DNA of 64,000 nucleotides from Plasmopara viticola (lineage: Eukaryota; Oomycota; Peronosporomycetes; Peronosporales; Peronosporaceae), in the NCBI GenBank assembly GCA_001695595.3, contig MBPM02000004.1:1488001-1552000 (forward strand), in the 5' to 3' direction. Positions 41,801 to 52,300 of this stretch are shown piece by piece. Position numbers and translations under genes: made by a program. The notes below the pieces were generated by a model. The model was not told where the DNA came from, did no database searches, and was given only the letters and a program-made list of their open reading frames with translations. The stretch's first letter is position 1; the number at the start of each line of letters is the position of its first letter.

Positions 41801-43560
41801 GCTTGTAGATCTTGGCCATTTTACACAATGTATACTTGCTACCATTATCGCGAAGAGCTTTGACAACTTTGTCAGTCTGGCTTTTAGAGGACGCAATGAA
41901 CTCAGCAAACTTGTTGGTGACTTCAGACTTGTTTAGCGGCCAAAAGACTGGTTGAGTGCGAGTTCTCGTCTGTAAAAGTGACAAAGTATCGCTTGCCGCG
42001 AATAGTCATTGCCTGCATAGGTCCACACACATCACTGGTATCAATTATGAGTTTTATTGCATGATGAGGCGACTTTGGCACAATCTCACTTGCAATATTC
42101 CTTTTGACGATCGCGTAAAACCACTATGTTTAATGCACCCAAGTCGAATATACCAGAGTACGAAGTGGTGTACTAATGGTATCCCGACAACCTTGTCGAA
42201 TTGGTTTTGTCGGTACTGACTTTCAATTACTCTCAAAGTATGAATAGGGTGTACACAACTCAATCAGTCATTTGCGCTCGCGGGCTCAAAGCTTTAACTG
42301 CATTTCTTTTGCCCGGGCAAAACAGCAAAATTCTCGAATGTGACTGGTCCATCATCTTCTGTGAAATGTCCAACGGGTAAAGAATGTGCAATATCGTTGT
42401 AACATGCCATACTCCGCAAAGCATACCCTTCTTAATATCATGGCCCGTCTTCATAGACATTTCAATGATACCAGTCCCGATTGCTTGAACAACATCGTCA
42501 TTTGCGAGATGAACGTCCACTGAAGAAGTATGTTTGTAGCTCTCCATAGATTCTTTCGAGAATGCTATGTGCTGCGTCGCACCCGAGTCAACTAGACATG
42601 CGCAACTCGACTTGGTGGTCCTTGAATTTCCACCAACCGAGAAGAGAAAATCACCAGAGTCGTCTTTGCTCTGCGCGATGTTTGCACGCTATTCCGGCCG
42701 TTGCCGATATGTGTTTCCACAAATTCTCATGAAAGCACTTGCAATCCAATACCCGTGTGTCTCACAATAATGGCGCACACTGTAAGCCTTAGCAGTCGCT
42801 TGGCGTCCCGTACACTGTCCGTTGTCCGACGGCATATACGCTTGTCCTTGCCCGTGCGCGTCTCCACCGACGCTGCTACCTTTTCCCTTGCGTTTTTTTC
42901 TTCATGCAATAGACGCGGCCTCACAAGCTCCCATGATAACATGTCAGAACGCGACACCAGCGCCGTAACGCGGAACTGGTTCAAATCACACAGACTTCCA
43001 AGAAACGTAATAACCAGGTCGTCATATCACATTAGAGCGCCAAGGCGTCTAGCTGCACAGGCCAACGTCTTAAGCTTGCTAATCAGCATATCGTCGCCAT
43101 CCTCCATCTCTGTCGCAAGGATTTTTTGCGACGAAGGAAAGTTTGATCGCCAGCTTATCGAAGTCTCCCTTCAATCTAATCATGCCTTGTAACTATCCTA
43201 GGCCGAGTGTACCAGCGGCGACTCTTATATCGCAAACAGATTATCGCCAGCGCCTTTCGGGCCTTACGCTTCAAGTTCAACTAATCCATCGAGTCACTCA
43301 GTTGCTCAAGCTTTATCTCCCTGCTCGCAACTTCCAAGAGATCGCGAACCTCCAACTTCATTCGCATCTCAAACCTCCACGTACGGAAGTACTTTCCCCC
43401 GAGCTTGTGGATTCGGCTAGGTGTGATGTCCATGGTGGTAAGAAGGCAGTAATAGAGCTGGGTGCGAAGAAATCAGAGTCTGCGGGGCGTGGGCTTAAAC
43501 CTATCGAAAAAGGTCACTTGAGCGGTAGATGGCAAATTGCAAAGTGTATTGAAGTATAAG
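38880..43560 (-). mobile_element. decayed Ty1/copia element of a second family
   Basis: Minus-strand copia fragments appear in the expected order from right to left. Gag is at about 42720-43560 (KLAIKLSFVASKKILATEM, SDMLSWELVRPRLLHEE). Protease is at about 42260-42610 (CLVDSGATQH, then VDVHLANDD). An integrase part lies at 41739-41984 (RDNGSKYTL). RT is at about 40480-41210 (WKKARNSVIESL, MWNKTIDDVL, VDDFILAS). The segment VRYRNVVGCPIYLIVGTLPDLAAA is at about 40150-40250, and the end of RNase H (AADILTNALRP) is at about 38885-38960. Stops and frameshifts are dense and I could not find LTRs, so the ends are approximate. It is unrelated in detail to elements 1-3. Confidence 0.75.
40307..40397. 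repeat. hairpin: 23-bp inverted repeat within the copia remnant
   Basis: CCATGCGGCAAACCAAGTTCG at 40307-40327 and its reverse complement at the other end (arms 40307-40329 and 40375-40397, one mismatch). The 45-bp loop holds two tandem copies of GTTAAAATCTCGCCC and a near-palindrome GCGAGATTTTGTTAAAATCTCGC. It looks like a small inverted duplication of RT/RNase H sequence. Confidence 0.75.
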
Positions 43561-43699
43561 ATTCTTTGTTTGCAACTTTTAATACCTCCAAGCCATTCAA
43601 TTATCGAGGCCAATCACAACGATTACTTATCCGGGCGCAGTAATCTTGGGTGCGCCCGTCCTCGCGCCTTTCAGTGACGTCACTGTTGGTCTGTCGCAA

Positions 43700-44500
43700 C
43701 GTTGTCTAATATCCTATCGGTAGCTCATTGGTGGTCGAGGCGTTTCTTCGACAGCATCTTTGACAACATCGGACTTTTGGGGCATGCAAATTCGCCACGA
43801 CTTCAAATATTGCTGCCACATTTGTTCTACGCACATCCCAGTTCAGTCAATCTGGTGCAGCAATATCGCTACCGTCTAGTAATGGACTGTACTTACAAAA
43901 TCCGGCATCGACATTCAGGATGCCGATGCTCCATGTATCTGGTTTCAACAACAGTTTTGATGTAGCATTCGCTCTTCTGGCGAGCGAAAGGGAAGCGAGT
44001 TAAATTTAACAGCACTCAGAATCAGTAACTAATACAACAGATCGAGAGCTGAGCTGAGCTTAATGCTTGAGTCTTTTGTTCTATTCTCCGAAGCGCGCGA
44101 ACGTGATATGCGTTTAGCGCACTAACAAAAAAATTCAGAGGACATCCAGAAAATGGTTCGGTTTTGATGCCGACTGGGCGCTTTTTTAAACAAACATGGC
44201 AGTATGTTAGCTTTGCAAGAATCACAGGACTTGAGCCAAATAGAAACTGATTATGCGACAATACCATTCATGGTAAATTTTCTTTCAGCGACCTGGATAC
44301 GCCTACAAAAAGCAACGTTCACCAAAAACATGCTATAATTCGGCAACATTTCACCTTCTCAAGGGACTACACCGTACGCGGAAAGGTTAAATCACGATGT
44401 CAGCCAGGGACTTTGCTCTATACAGACTCGCATTGCGCACACTGTAAATCATCAATCGGCAATCGTCACTTCACAACTTGCCAGAGGAACGAATTCGAGT
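43700..44500 (+). pseudogene. MULE transposase remnant
   Basis: Fragments of a Mutator-like transposase occur in changing frames. LFYAHPSSVNLVQQYRYRL-type sequence leads to VMDCTYK (the first catalytic Asp region). Then comes MPMLHVSGFNNSFDVAFALLASE after a frameshift near 43915. Near 44300-44480, FGNISPSQGTTPYAERL is followed by CSIQTRIAHTVNHQ, matching the MULE C-terminal FGNxxTSRxE..H region in pattern. Stops interrupt it. No terminal inverted repeats were found. Confidence 0.6.
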
Positions 44501-45422
44501 TTTGCATGAACATGATGCCATTTCTGCCAGTGTAATTCGTCGAATCACTTAGAAAGTTCTTGGCGAAGTCCTGTAATAATCTAAGCTTGCTTTCAAGGCC
44601 TTGCAAATTGCGTACTAGCCTACGTCTTGTCCTCAAGCCGCTCGGCGGACAATAGGTCCTCCCTCTCAGCGTACCATTACCAGGTTGGGTCACAGAGAGA
44701 TACCCTCACCAGTATTTAATGTAATTTTTTATGGGATGTGGACAGTCCCATCAGGTATTGATAGATGAAGATGCCGGTAACGTTTCATTATTTGATGCCG
44801 TTTACGAACGATTCGGCCAATTGAGTGTCTTTCGACTAGCAGCCATCCGACAGCAGTTGACGAATGTCGTTTCGCATAGCGCGGAAATCAAAACCCCATC
44901 CGTTTAGCAGACTCGTGAGTGACCCCAAGATGCACGCAATCTTTTTAAGAACATTCAGCGCCTTTTGCGAACTCATCTTATGTGCAACGCTCTTCATATT
45001 GCTGCGGATTATGTCGAAGAACTGGCCACAATGTTCGAACGGGTTCCGAGCGCGAAGTGCTCCGAGCAGTGTAATTCTACTTCGAGTTACATTCCTTTTC
45101 TCTCGTGTAAATCTTTTCTCAAATAGCTACAAATATCCCACTTACACACTTGGTCCCAACTCCGTGCAGTCAAAGTAGCTTCACTGATAAATTGCAATAG
45201 AGATGATTGCTCTCGCGAGTAAAGTCAATGCAAATACGAGAAAAGTCTCCATCGCCTTGCAACTAATTGTGTATTAATGTCTGATGGAGACGAGAAATGA
45301 GATACACTGCACGTAGTCCAGGGAGTTTTATTCTTTTTCAGCATGGAGATAGGACTAAGTGATTCGCGGGATGAATTTAACAATTTTTTTATTTAATCCT
45401 TACTATAAATTCTCTTTTTACC
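44501..45422. other. intergenic between MULE remnant and LENG1, no gene seen
   Basis: About 0.9 kb. A 44864-45178 open frame has no recognisable domain. The sequence just before the LENG1 ATG is T-rich and may be its promoter. Confidence 0.4.
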
Positions 45423-46186
45423 ATGGGCGGCGGTGGGTTACGGATTCTGCCACACAAGAAGTGGCACGTATGGCGCCGCGATAATATCGAGCGCGTGCTG
45501 CGCGATGAACGTGAGCACGAGCATAAAGAGCAGGCTAAAGATGCAAAGGAACGGCGAATGGCACAAGAGCGGCGCGCGCAGCAACTTCAAGTGGTCGATG
45601 GGGCCGACTCGAAGCAGCACGTAAACTTTTTCCAGGCAGAGGAGGCGCTGGCAAAGAGTAGCGAGAGCAATCGACACGATGGTGGCAAGCGACACAAGGG
45701 CGTGGATGACACGCTAAGACGCCATGGAATGGTGCCCTGGTACGCACAGAGTGAAGATACGCCAAAGCAGGAGTCGACCGCGCGACAGGAGCGCAAGCGG
45801 AAGAGGTGACGGTCATGTATAATGATGGAAGATGGTTGACCTTCTGATTGGGTTAGTTATACAGGGAACTGGAGAAGGCTGATCCATTGCACCACATGCG
45901 CTTACAAGAGCGTCCACTGCCAACTGATATCGAAAAACGATGCAGACACTTTGATACCGTCGGAGGCAGTGATCGTAGAAAGTATCTAGGTCGGTATGAC
46001 CGCTCATCTCCTAATCGAAAAGAGCGACGTCATAGTAAAACTGACAAGCGTTCGAGACGACCTGAAAGCGAGAAGAGCAGAGCTAAATGTCGTAGTAGCA
46101 AGAAAAGGCTACTGGAGACACTACGGACTGAACGACTTGAAAGAGAGGCGGTGGAGCGATGCAAAGCCGAGAGATTACTGCAATAA
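45423..46186 (+). CDS. LENG1: LENG1-like protein with CIR N-terminal domain
   Basis: Two exons, 45423-45805 and 45865-46186, with a 59-bp GT-AG intron, give 234 residues. The opening MGGGGLRILPHKKWHVW..RDNIERV..DE is the signature of the CIR_N domain found in LENG1 and CIR1-type proteins. The middle is charged and helical (KEQAKDAKERRMAQERRAQQ). The second exon has DPLHHMRLQERP and a basic, Arg/Ser/Lys-rich tail. LENG1 homologues are poorly characterised nuclear proteins found with spliceosome components; the role here is inferred. It is convergent with uL2, with 97 bp between the stops. Confidence 0.85.
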
Positions 46187-46283
46187 TGAACGCTTTTTAC
46201 AGTTTTACATAAATGCCAACCATTTCATTATAGCATTCCCGTTATGCAGCAAAAAGCTACCAAGTAAAGTTGAGCAAGACAGC

Positions 46284-47378
46284 TTAAATGTCCTTTTCAA
46301 CCTTTTTAATACCGCGGAGACGACCGGTACGGCGAGCGGCAATAAGACCCACCTTCTTACCAGCAGGAGCATCGCGACGTACGGTGGACGGATGACCAAT
46401 GTGCTGGTGGTTACCACCACCGTGAGGGTGTTCAACGGGGTTCATAGCCACACCACGCACTTTGGGCCACTCGTTACGCTTCACACGGTACTTGTGGAAA
46501 GCCCGTCCAGCCTTAAGAATCGGCTTGTCCGTACGGCCTCCACCAGCAACCACACCAATCATGGCACGGCATCTGTAAAGAGTCAAGAAAAAGATATATG
46601 TCAGTCATCCATTTAGCAATCACCCCTTCACATCCTCGATGACAACATTCTGTTTTGCACCCCACTCGTTTTTACTTCATAGTGAAGTAAAAAAAGGATA
46701 CTTACTCACCGCACGAAGCGGGAATGAATGATTGAATAGCACACACACACGTCCACGATCATCGATCACAGACGTGGCGCGAGCGTCCTCCCTCTCCTTG
46801 GGGTAGAAAAGAGAGCGACGCCGCCATGCCACGAGATGGAAAAGCCAAATCTCGACTCTTATGTCTCGACAGAGTAGTAACGAAGGAGCAACTTACGCCG
46901 AAGGTACAGTCTTCTTGGAACCAGAAGGCAGACGCAATTTTGTCTTTCCCTTGTCCTCGTCATGGGTCACGATCACAGCGTAGTCACCCGAAGCGCGAGC
47001 GAACGCGCCACGGTCACCAATTTTGGCCTCGACATTGCATACAATCGTACCTTCCGGTAATGCCGAGAGAGGAAGCGTGTTGCCAACCGCAAGCGCAGCC
47101 TTGGGACCCGAGTAGATAAACATACCCGTATACATGCCTTCAGCTGCAATTAGCAGCTCGTGCTTGTGTTGGTAGCGATACGGGTCACGGTACATGACCC
47201 GAGCCAAGGGAGCGCCGCGGCCAGAGTCGTGCACGATCTCTTTGATGACACCCTTAATGTAGCCAGTGCGCTCGACGAAGTCGAGGGCACGAAAGGCAGC
47301 AGGGCCCTTACGCAGGTGCGTGTGCGACTTGAAGATAGAGCCAGCACCTTTACGCTGACCACGGATAACACGACCCAT
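46284..47378 (-). CDS. RPL8: 60S ribosomal protein uL2 (RPL8)
   Basis: Two exons, 46897-47378 and 46284-46572 on the minus strand, joined across a 324-bp GT-AG intron, give 256 residues, the usual length of eukaryotic uL2. It starts [19 protein letters not shown]. The OB-fold and SH3-like domains are present ([39 protein letters not shown]). The conserved peptidyl-transferase-proximal loop [12 protein letters not shown] is intact in exon 2, preceded by [12 protein letters not shown]. uL2 is essential for subunit joining and peptide bond formation. The intron is much longer than others in this window and holds a perfect palindrome. Confidence 0.96.
46669..46693. repeat. perfect 11-bp-stem palindrome in the RPL8 intron
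   Basis: TTTTTACTTCA, a three-base loop, then TGAAGTAAAAA, inside the 324-bp intron. On the pre-mRNA it would form a stable AU-rich hairpin. Confidence 0.7.
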
Positions 47379-47833
47379 TCTTGCTCGACTTTAAGCACCG
47401 GGAAATGGCAAATGCATGGTGTTCAGGTACATGCCAGCATGACCATTCAAATTAGAAACCTGTCGGAAATGATGATCGAGGCCAAGGAAAGAGGGAGAAT
47501 TTGACTGGTGGAAATAGAAAAGTTTGCAGTGTCCTACCAAATGAGTAATTTCTCTAAGAGCCGCACTTTACCTTTGGACGTTTGTGGTTGGCACCGATAG
47601 CATTTGGTATCTCCACCTCGTAAAGCGTTTAATTCTAAGCGTGCTGTGTGCGGGGTGGTCATTTGAATAATGCAAGAGTAAACATTAGTAAGACGTTATA
47701 GTTGGGCTTCATGCAGCGCACTTCCATCTGCTATTTGCCCTGGTTTGTCTCGATACATACTCAATACACCAATTGTTGCTTAACTTAAGTCTATTATAAT
47801 GTATCCTCTATTGTACCCGCTCACTTAAGAATT
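47379..47833. other. promoter region of RPL8 and 3' flank of the kinase gene
   Basis: 455 bp without coding signal between the RPL8 start and the stop of the next minus-strand gene. It should contain the RPL8 promoter, but no specific motif is evident. Confidence 0.4.
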
Positions 47834-49051
47834 CTACGCGGGGCTCAATAAAATCGGTTGACCTGCCAAAAGCGGCGACGGTCTACGCAAGCATTCGGAA
47901 ATAGAAACTGCCGTCCTTGCCTTCATCCACGGATGCTGAAGCATTTGGTCTGCTGTAAGACGCAATGCCGGATCTTTCTCCAATAGCTTCGAGATCAAAT
48001 CCTTTGCTTCAAGCGACACAGTGTCCCAAGGACTGAAATCAAAAGTGATCGCTTCCGTCGTTATACGATGCTCCACCACGTCGTCCGAGGACACGCCGTC
48101 TAGGTCAAACGGATGCGCGCCACATAATGTGATGTACAGCACACATCCCAGGGCCCACATGTCGCATGCACTGGTACAAACGCCGGAAGTCAGCAGCTCA
48201 GGCGGCAAGTACGCGGCCGTGCCAATGTCTTCTACAGTTGTAGTCAAATCAGCGGGTCCTGCACTTCCAAAGTCAGCAAGTTTAACAAGACTTTCGTGGC
48301 GACTAAACTGGCTAAATACGTCATTGACGACTCGCGCGCTTAGGAGAATATTCTCAGGCTTCACGTCTTTATGCACCAGTCCGTGTCCGTGCAAAAACGA
48401 CAGAGCGCTTGCAATCTCACGCGCAACAACTTGCGCTTTTGCCTCTGGGAACGAGCCATTGGCTACAATTTGCTCAAACAACTCACCCCCCCGAGCCAAC
48501 TCCGTGACGAGGAAAAGGTTTCTGCCTTCGACGTACACGTCGCGCAGGTCAATGATATTATCGTGCCCTCCAAGCGCTTTCACGAGTCGCAAAGCTGCAA
48601 CTTCACGCTCCAACGATAAATTCGAGCACGTGCTGTCCAAATATTGCAGTGGTACAATCTTGACGGCCGCAACTTCGCCTGAATCCTCGTGCATGCCAAG
48701 CCGCACGACGCCATAGGCACCAGTGCCAATCTCGTCAAACAATTGCCATTTTTGCGGTCGGCGATGCACGACGGCCGGGTCCAAGGCTGCGCATGCTTGT
48801 GGAACGCCTTCTTTTTGCACGTCCAAGCCGACACTGAGCGCTGTAGCACCGACAAGGGCGAGACTCAAAGATGTTCGGCCATGTTTCGTACCAGTTTCGG
48901 GATTGGGGTACGATTGCGTCTGATAGGCACATTGCGACGTTCTCGCACCGCGCTGCTTAAGTTGCCGTTGCACATTGCTGGAAATAGAAGCAATGAGTGG
49001 CCCATTTCTTTTTGTGACTGGTAGAGTCGCTAATTGTCTAAAGCAAAGCAT
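47834..49051 (-). CDS. CAMK-like serine/threonine protein kinase with N-terminal targeting region
   Basis: 405 residues, intronless. Residues 1-60 are rich in Arg/Ser/Gln and poor in acids (MLCFRQLATLPVTKR), as in mitochondrial presequences, followed by a short hydrophobic stretch (SLSLALVGATALSVGL, about residues 61-76). The kinase domain is complete: glycine loop GTGAYGVV, catalytic Lys 131 in VAAVKI, HKDVKPEN (the HRD Arg is Lys) at about 227-233, DFG at 260-262, YLPPE in place of APE, and DMWALGCVLY. It ends with RLTADQMLQHPW. No clear calmodulin-binding or EF-hand segment follows. Mitochondrial location is inference. Confidence 0.9.
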   Translation of the reverse strand: MLCFRQLATLPVTKRNGPLIASISSNVQRQLKQRGARTSQCAYQTQSYPNPETGTKHGRTSLSLALVGATALSVGLDVQKEGVPQACAALDPAVVHRRPQKWQLFDEIGTGAYGVVRLGMHEDSGEVAAVKIVPLQYLDSTCSNLSLEREVAALRLVKALGGHDNIIDLRDVYVEGRNLFLVTELARGGELFEQIVANGSFPEAKAQVVAREIASALSFLHGHGLVHKDVKPENILLSARVVNDVFSQFSRHESLVKLADFGSAGPADLTTTVEDIGTAAYLPPELLTSGVCTSACDMWALGCVLYITLCGAHPFDLDGVSSDDVVEHRITTEAITFDFSPWDTVSLEAKDLISKLLEKDPALRLTADQMLQHPWMKARTAVSISECLRRPSPLLAGQPILLSPA

Positions 49052-49359
49052 AATGAAGAGTGATAAATTACAAGTGCGTGGTGTGGTCGAACGTGGATAT
49101 GGTACGAACGGCAGAGGCAGCCGGGACGCTCTGAACGCGAGGACAGACGTTACTAATAGTTACATGAAGGTTACTACACCCTTTCGCCTTGAGTTCGTAA
49201 GCACTGACGTCACAGAAAGCACGCCACGATCTGAGTCCACTACCTTTGACGTCTGAGCGAAAAGGAATTAGGTACTGGCCTCGACGTTTCATGTCACAAA
49301 AATGTGTCTTGTTGCAATGACTTCCCTTTATCTGGGTGGGACACGTAAACACTCCTAAC
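49052..49359. other. intergenic between myosin and the kinase, no gene seen
   Basis: About 308 bp holding the myosin 3' end signals and the kinase upstream region. Confidence 0.4.
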
Positions 49360-52300
49360 CTACAAAAATGATTTTGCCAATTTGCCTTTGCCACCCTTGC
49401 TCCTCGCAAATCCACCCCACTTGGTTGTTTTCGTCCCAACGGGCATTGTTTTCGAAAACTCCGAAGATTCCTTTCTCCGTTTGGCCTTTGAATCCTTTCG
49501 CTGTTGCATTGCACTCGTTGCTTGTTGTTTCCGTTGTTGTACCACTTGCCTTGCTTGGTGCCGCCGTTGTTGCACGGCATTCACAAGGCGCACTTGACTC
49601 GAACTCAAGAGCTTGGCAATATCGGTCGACGGTCGATCGCCTCCAAAATACGACGCCGACAAGGAATTCACCGTCGGTCGATCTTCTTTCCAATTGTTCG
49701 TCTCCTCTTCCCCATACGTCGAGGACGTATCCGACGACCGATCCGACAAAGTCGGTTCTTCCGATGCCGTCGAACGATGGGAACTTCCGGATTTTTCGAA
49801 AAACGCACACAACGTTGCGTATTCCCCCCGAGTGCGATCCAATTCCGTGTACTGCGCTTTCAAATCCTGCGTCAATTCGACGCGCTTGAGCGTCGTCGAC
49901 GCCTTGACGACGTTGCAGTCACATCGGCACTCGGCCACCATGTCTTTCAGCTCGCGATTCTTTGCCTGGACTTCTTCCAATCTCTGTTTTAGGGCCGCAT
50001 TCTCTGCCACGACACGAAGCAGCTCGTGATCCTTCTCCTTGACGCTCTTTTCCAGTCGAAGCGCAAGACTTGCCTCCTCTCGACGCTTCTTCTCTCTCCT
50101 TGCTCTCGCCACGTCTTGTCGCACCACAAAGCCACGAACCATCCGCTGGATCGTCGTCGCCGCCACGTGCCTTGCATCCACGGCATGGCGCACCAAATGG
50201 CCACGCACGATCCGTTGCATGACCGTCACGGCATTTTCCCGTCGCAAACGCATACGAAGGGCCTTTCGTTTCCGTTCGTCCGCCGCCCGCTTCTTTGCTT
50301 CCACTGCTGCTTCGGCTTGGAGCCGTTGCACACGCACTCGTGCCTCCTCTTCCTCTTGCTGACGACGAGCCTTCGCTTCCACCATGGCGGCAACTACGCA
50401 TCGGGCGAAATATCCACGTACGTTTCTCTGGATTTTTAAAGCACTCGCGTGGAGTACTTTTTGCTCTTTTTGGCGGCGCTCGGCGTCTAATCTCGCAACT
50501 TTTGCTTCCCGTGCTTCCCGTGCCTCTTTCTCCTTTTGAAGCTTGGCAACGTGCGCAACACGACGTCTTTTCACGTGTTTGCGAGCCAAATATTGTCGGA
50601 CACAGCATTGCAACTGCACGGCACGTGTCTGACGTACCATGGCGCCAAAAAGCCGTCGACCGGAATATCCACGCCACACGCGTTGGATTATTAGGCAAGA
50701 TTGGGTACGCAACGTGGACTGAAGGGTACGCAACATGGACTGAAATACGCAACGTCCGAAATAGCCACGCCACACGCGTTGGATAATAAGGCAAGCATGA
50801 CTTTGCAAGACAGAATGGTACACGCAACGACCAATATAGCCACGCCACACGCGTTGGATGATTTGGCAAGAATGACTTTGCAGGACAGAATGGTACACGC
50901 AACGACCGATATAGCCACGCCCCACACGCTGAATTAATCCAAGCGCGTTTCGCACCCGACAAAATCGAGTACGAAGGACAAAGACCTTGGCCCGTCGTTG
51001 GATTTTTACGACAGCGACACAGAGATTAGAGTAGTGACACCGTGCAACCATCCCACGCCATTGCGCTTGGATTTTTGCCACATGAGCAAAGACTCGTTCC
51101 GCTTTAATCCGTTCGAGCTTTTCCACGACGCCTTTTTGTAAATAGATTTTTGTCACCCCCATTTGATATTCGGTCGGGGTTTTCAAGTGAAATTGTTGCA
51201 CGATTTCGTGGCACAAGCGAGTGCCACATGTTGCACCATTTCGTGGCCGATCTTGGGGCAATAAAAAAAAATCAAACTGGTCGGCAAATGCCAAATGACT
51301 TAACCGAATGGGGTACCCGACCCGAGCAATGCAAATGGCTTCAATCACACCGGCACATTGCAATTGCTTTGCCACCATCTGGTCTTCAATAACAGTCGCA
51401 CTTTTGATCCGATTGGGTTTAATACACCGAATATAATTGACATTGGTCTTGTTAATCGTCGTCGTGAGGGCATTCAAAGACTGTTTAAATTGCATCCCCA
51501 CTGTCGTTTCGACACGATGAGGTCCATTTTTGCGTCCTTTAGAGCGTTGACCCTTCTCTTCTGCGGCCTCCATCTCTGCTCGGACGCTAAACAGCATTTG
51601 CGGAAACGCATTAAGACTATGACACATTAAATCGGACAAATCCGACACCAATGCATCTTTGTGCTTGTCAAGAAACCCCGTGGCTTCGTACAAGACGGTG
51701 CCAGCATAATGATGAATGGCAAATTGGGTCTTGCACGTCCGTGGAAAGGCAACCAGTGTCGTGTGTTTTAGATACGCACCCGAGAGTTTGCTCACAAACC
51801 CTTGGTCATTGCCACGAGGCCGTCGAATCTCTTCGTTCAAGAGTGCCAAGACGCCCATCCGTCCTTCAATCAACGCAAGGGTTTCGCTATTGTCCGTATA
51901 CGCAATGTGCGCCCATGTAATTGCTTCCTGCGTATATTCCTCTTGCACGGCTCGAAAGACATCTTGGGTAAACTTTTGTTGCAACTTTTCATTGGCATAA
52001 TTGATACACAATTGCTCAAACGAATTGTGCTCAAAACTTTCAAACCCAAAAATATCCAAGACCCCAATGGTCGAACACGTGCCTCGCGACGCTGCGCCTA
52101 ATCGAACATTAATGCCTGCCACCAACCAGTCAAAGATACTTGCATAAATGGCTTTTGCCAACGCATCGCGTCCCGAAGCTGCTTGGGTGACGGTAAGTGG
52201 CACGAGGAACACGTCCCCAGCAGCTTTCATGGTCCGATGGGTCAAGGCACGCGCCATCGTCTCGGGATCGAGCCCCAGCAAAATACTTGAATAGACGATC

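Noticed and set aside
49504..50362. Long plus-strand open frames opposite the myosin
   Set aside because: They are antisense shadows of the repetitive, Arg-rich IQ coding region and lack any domain of their own.
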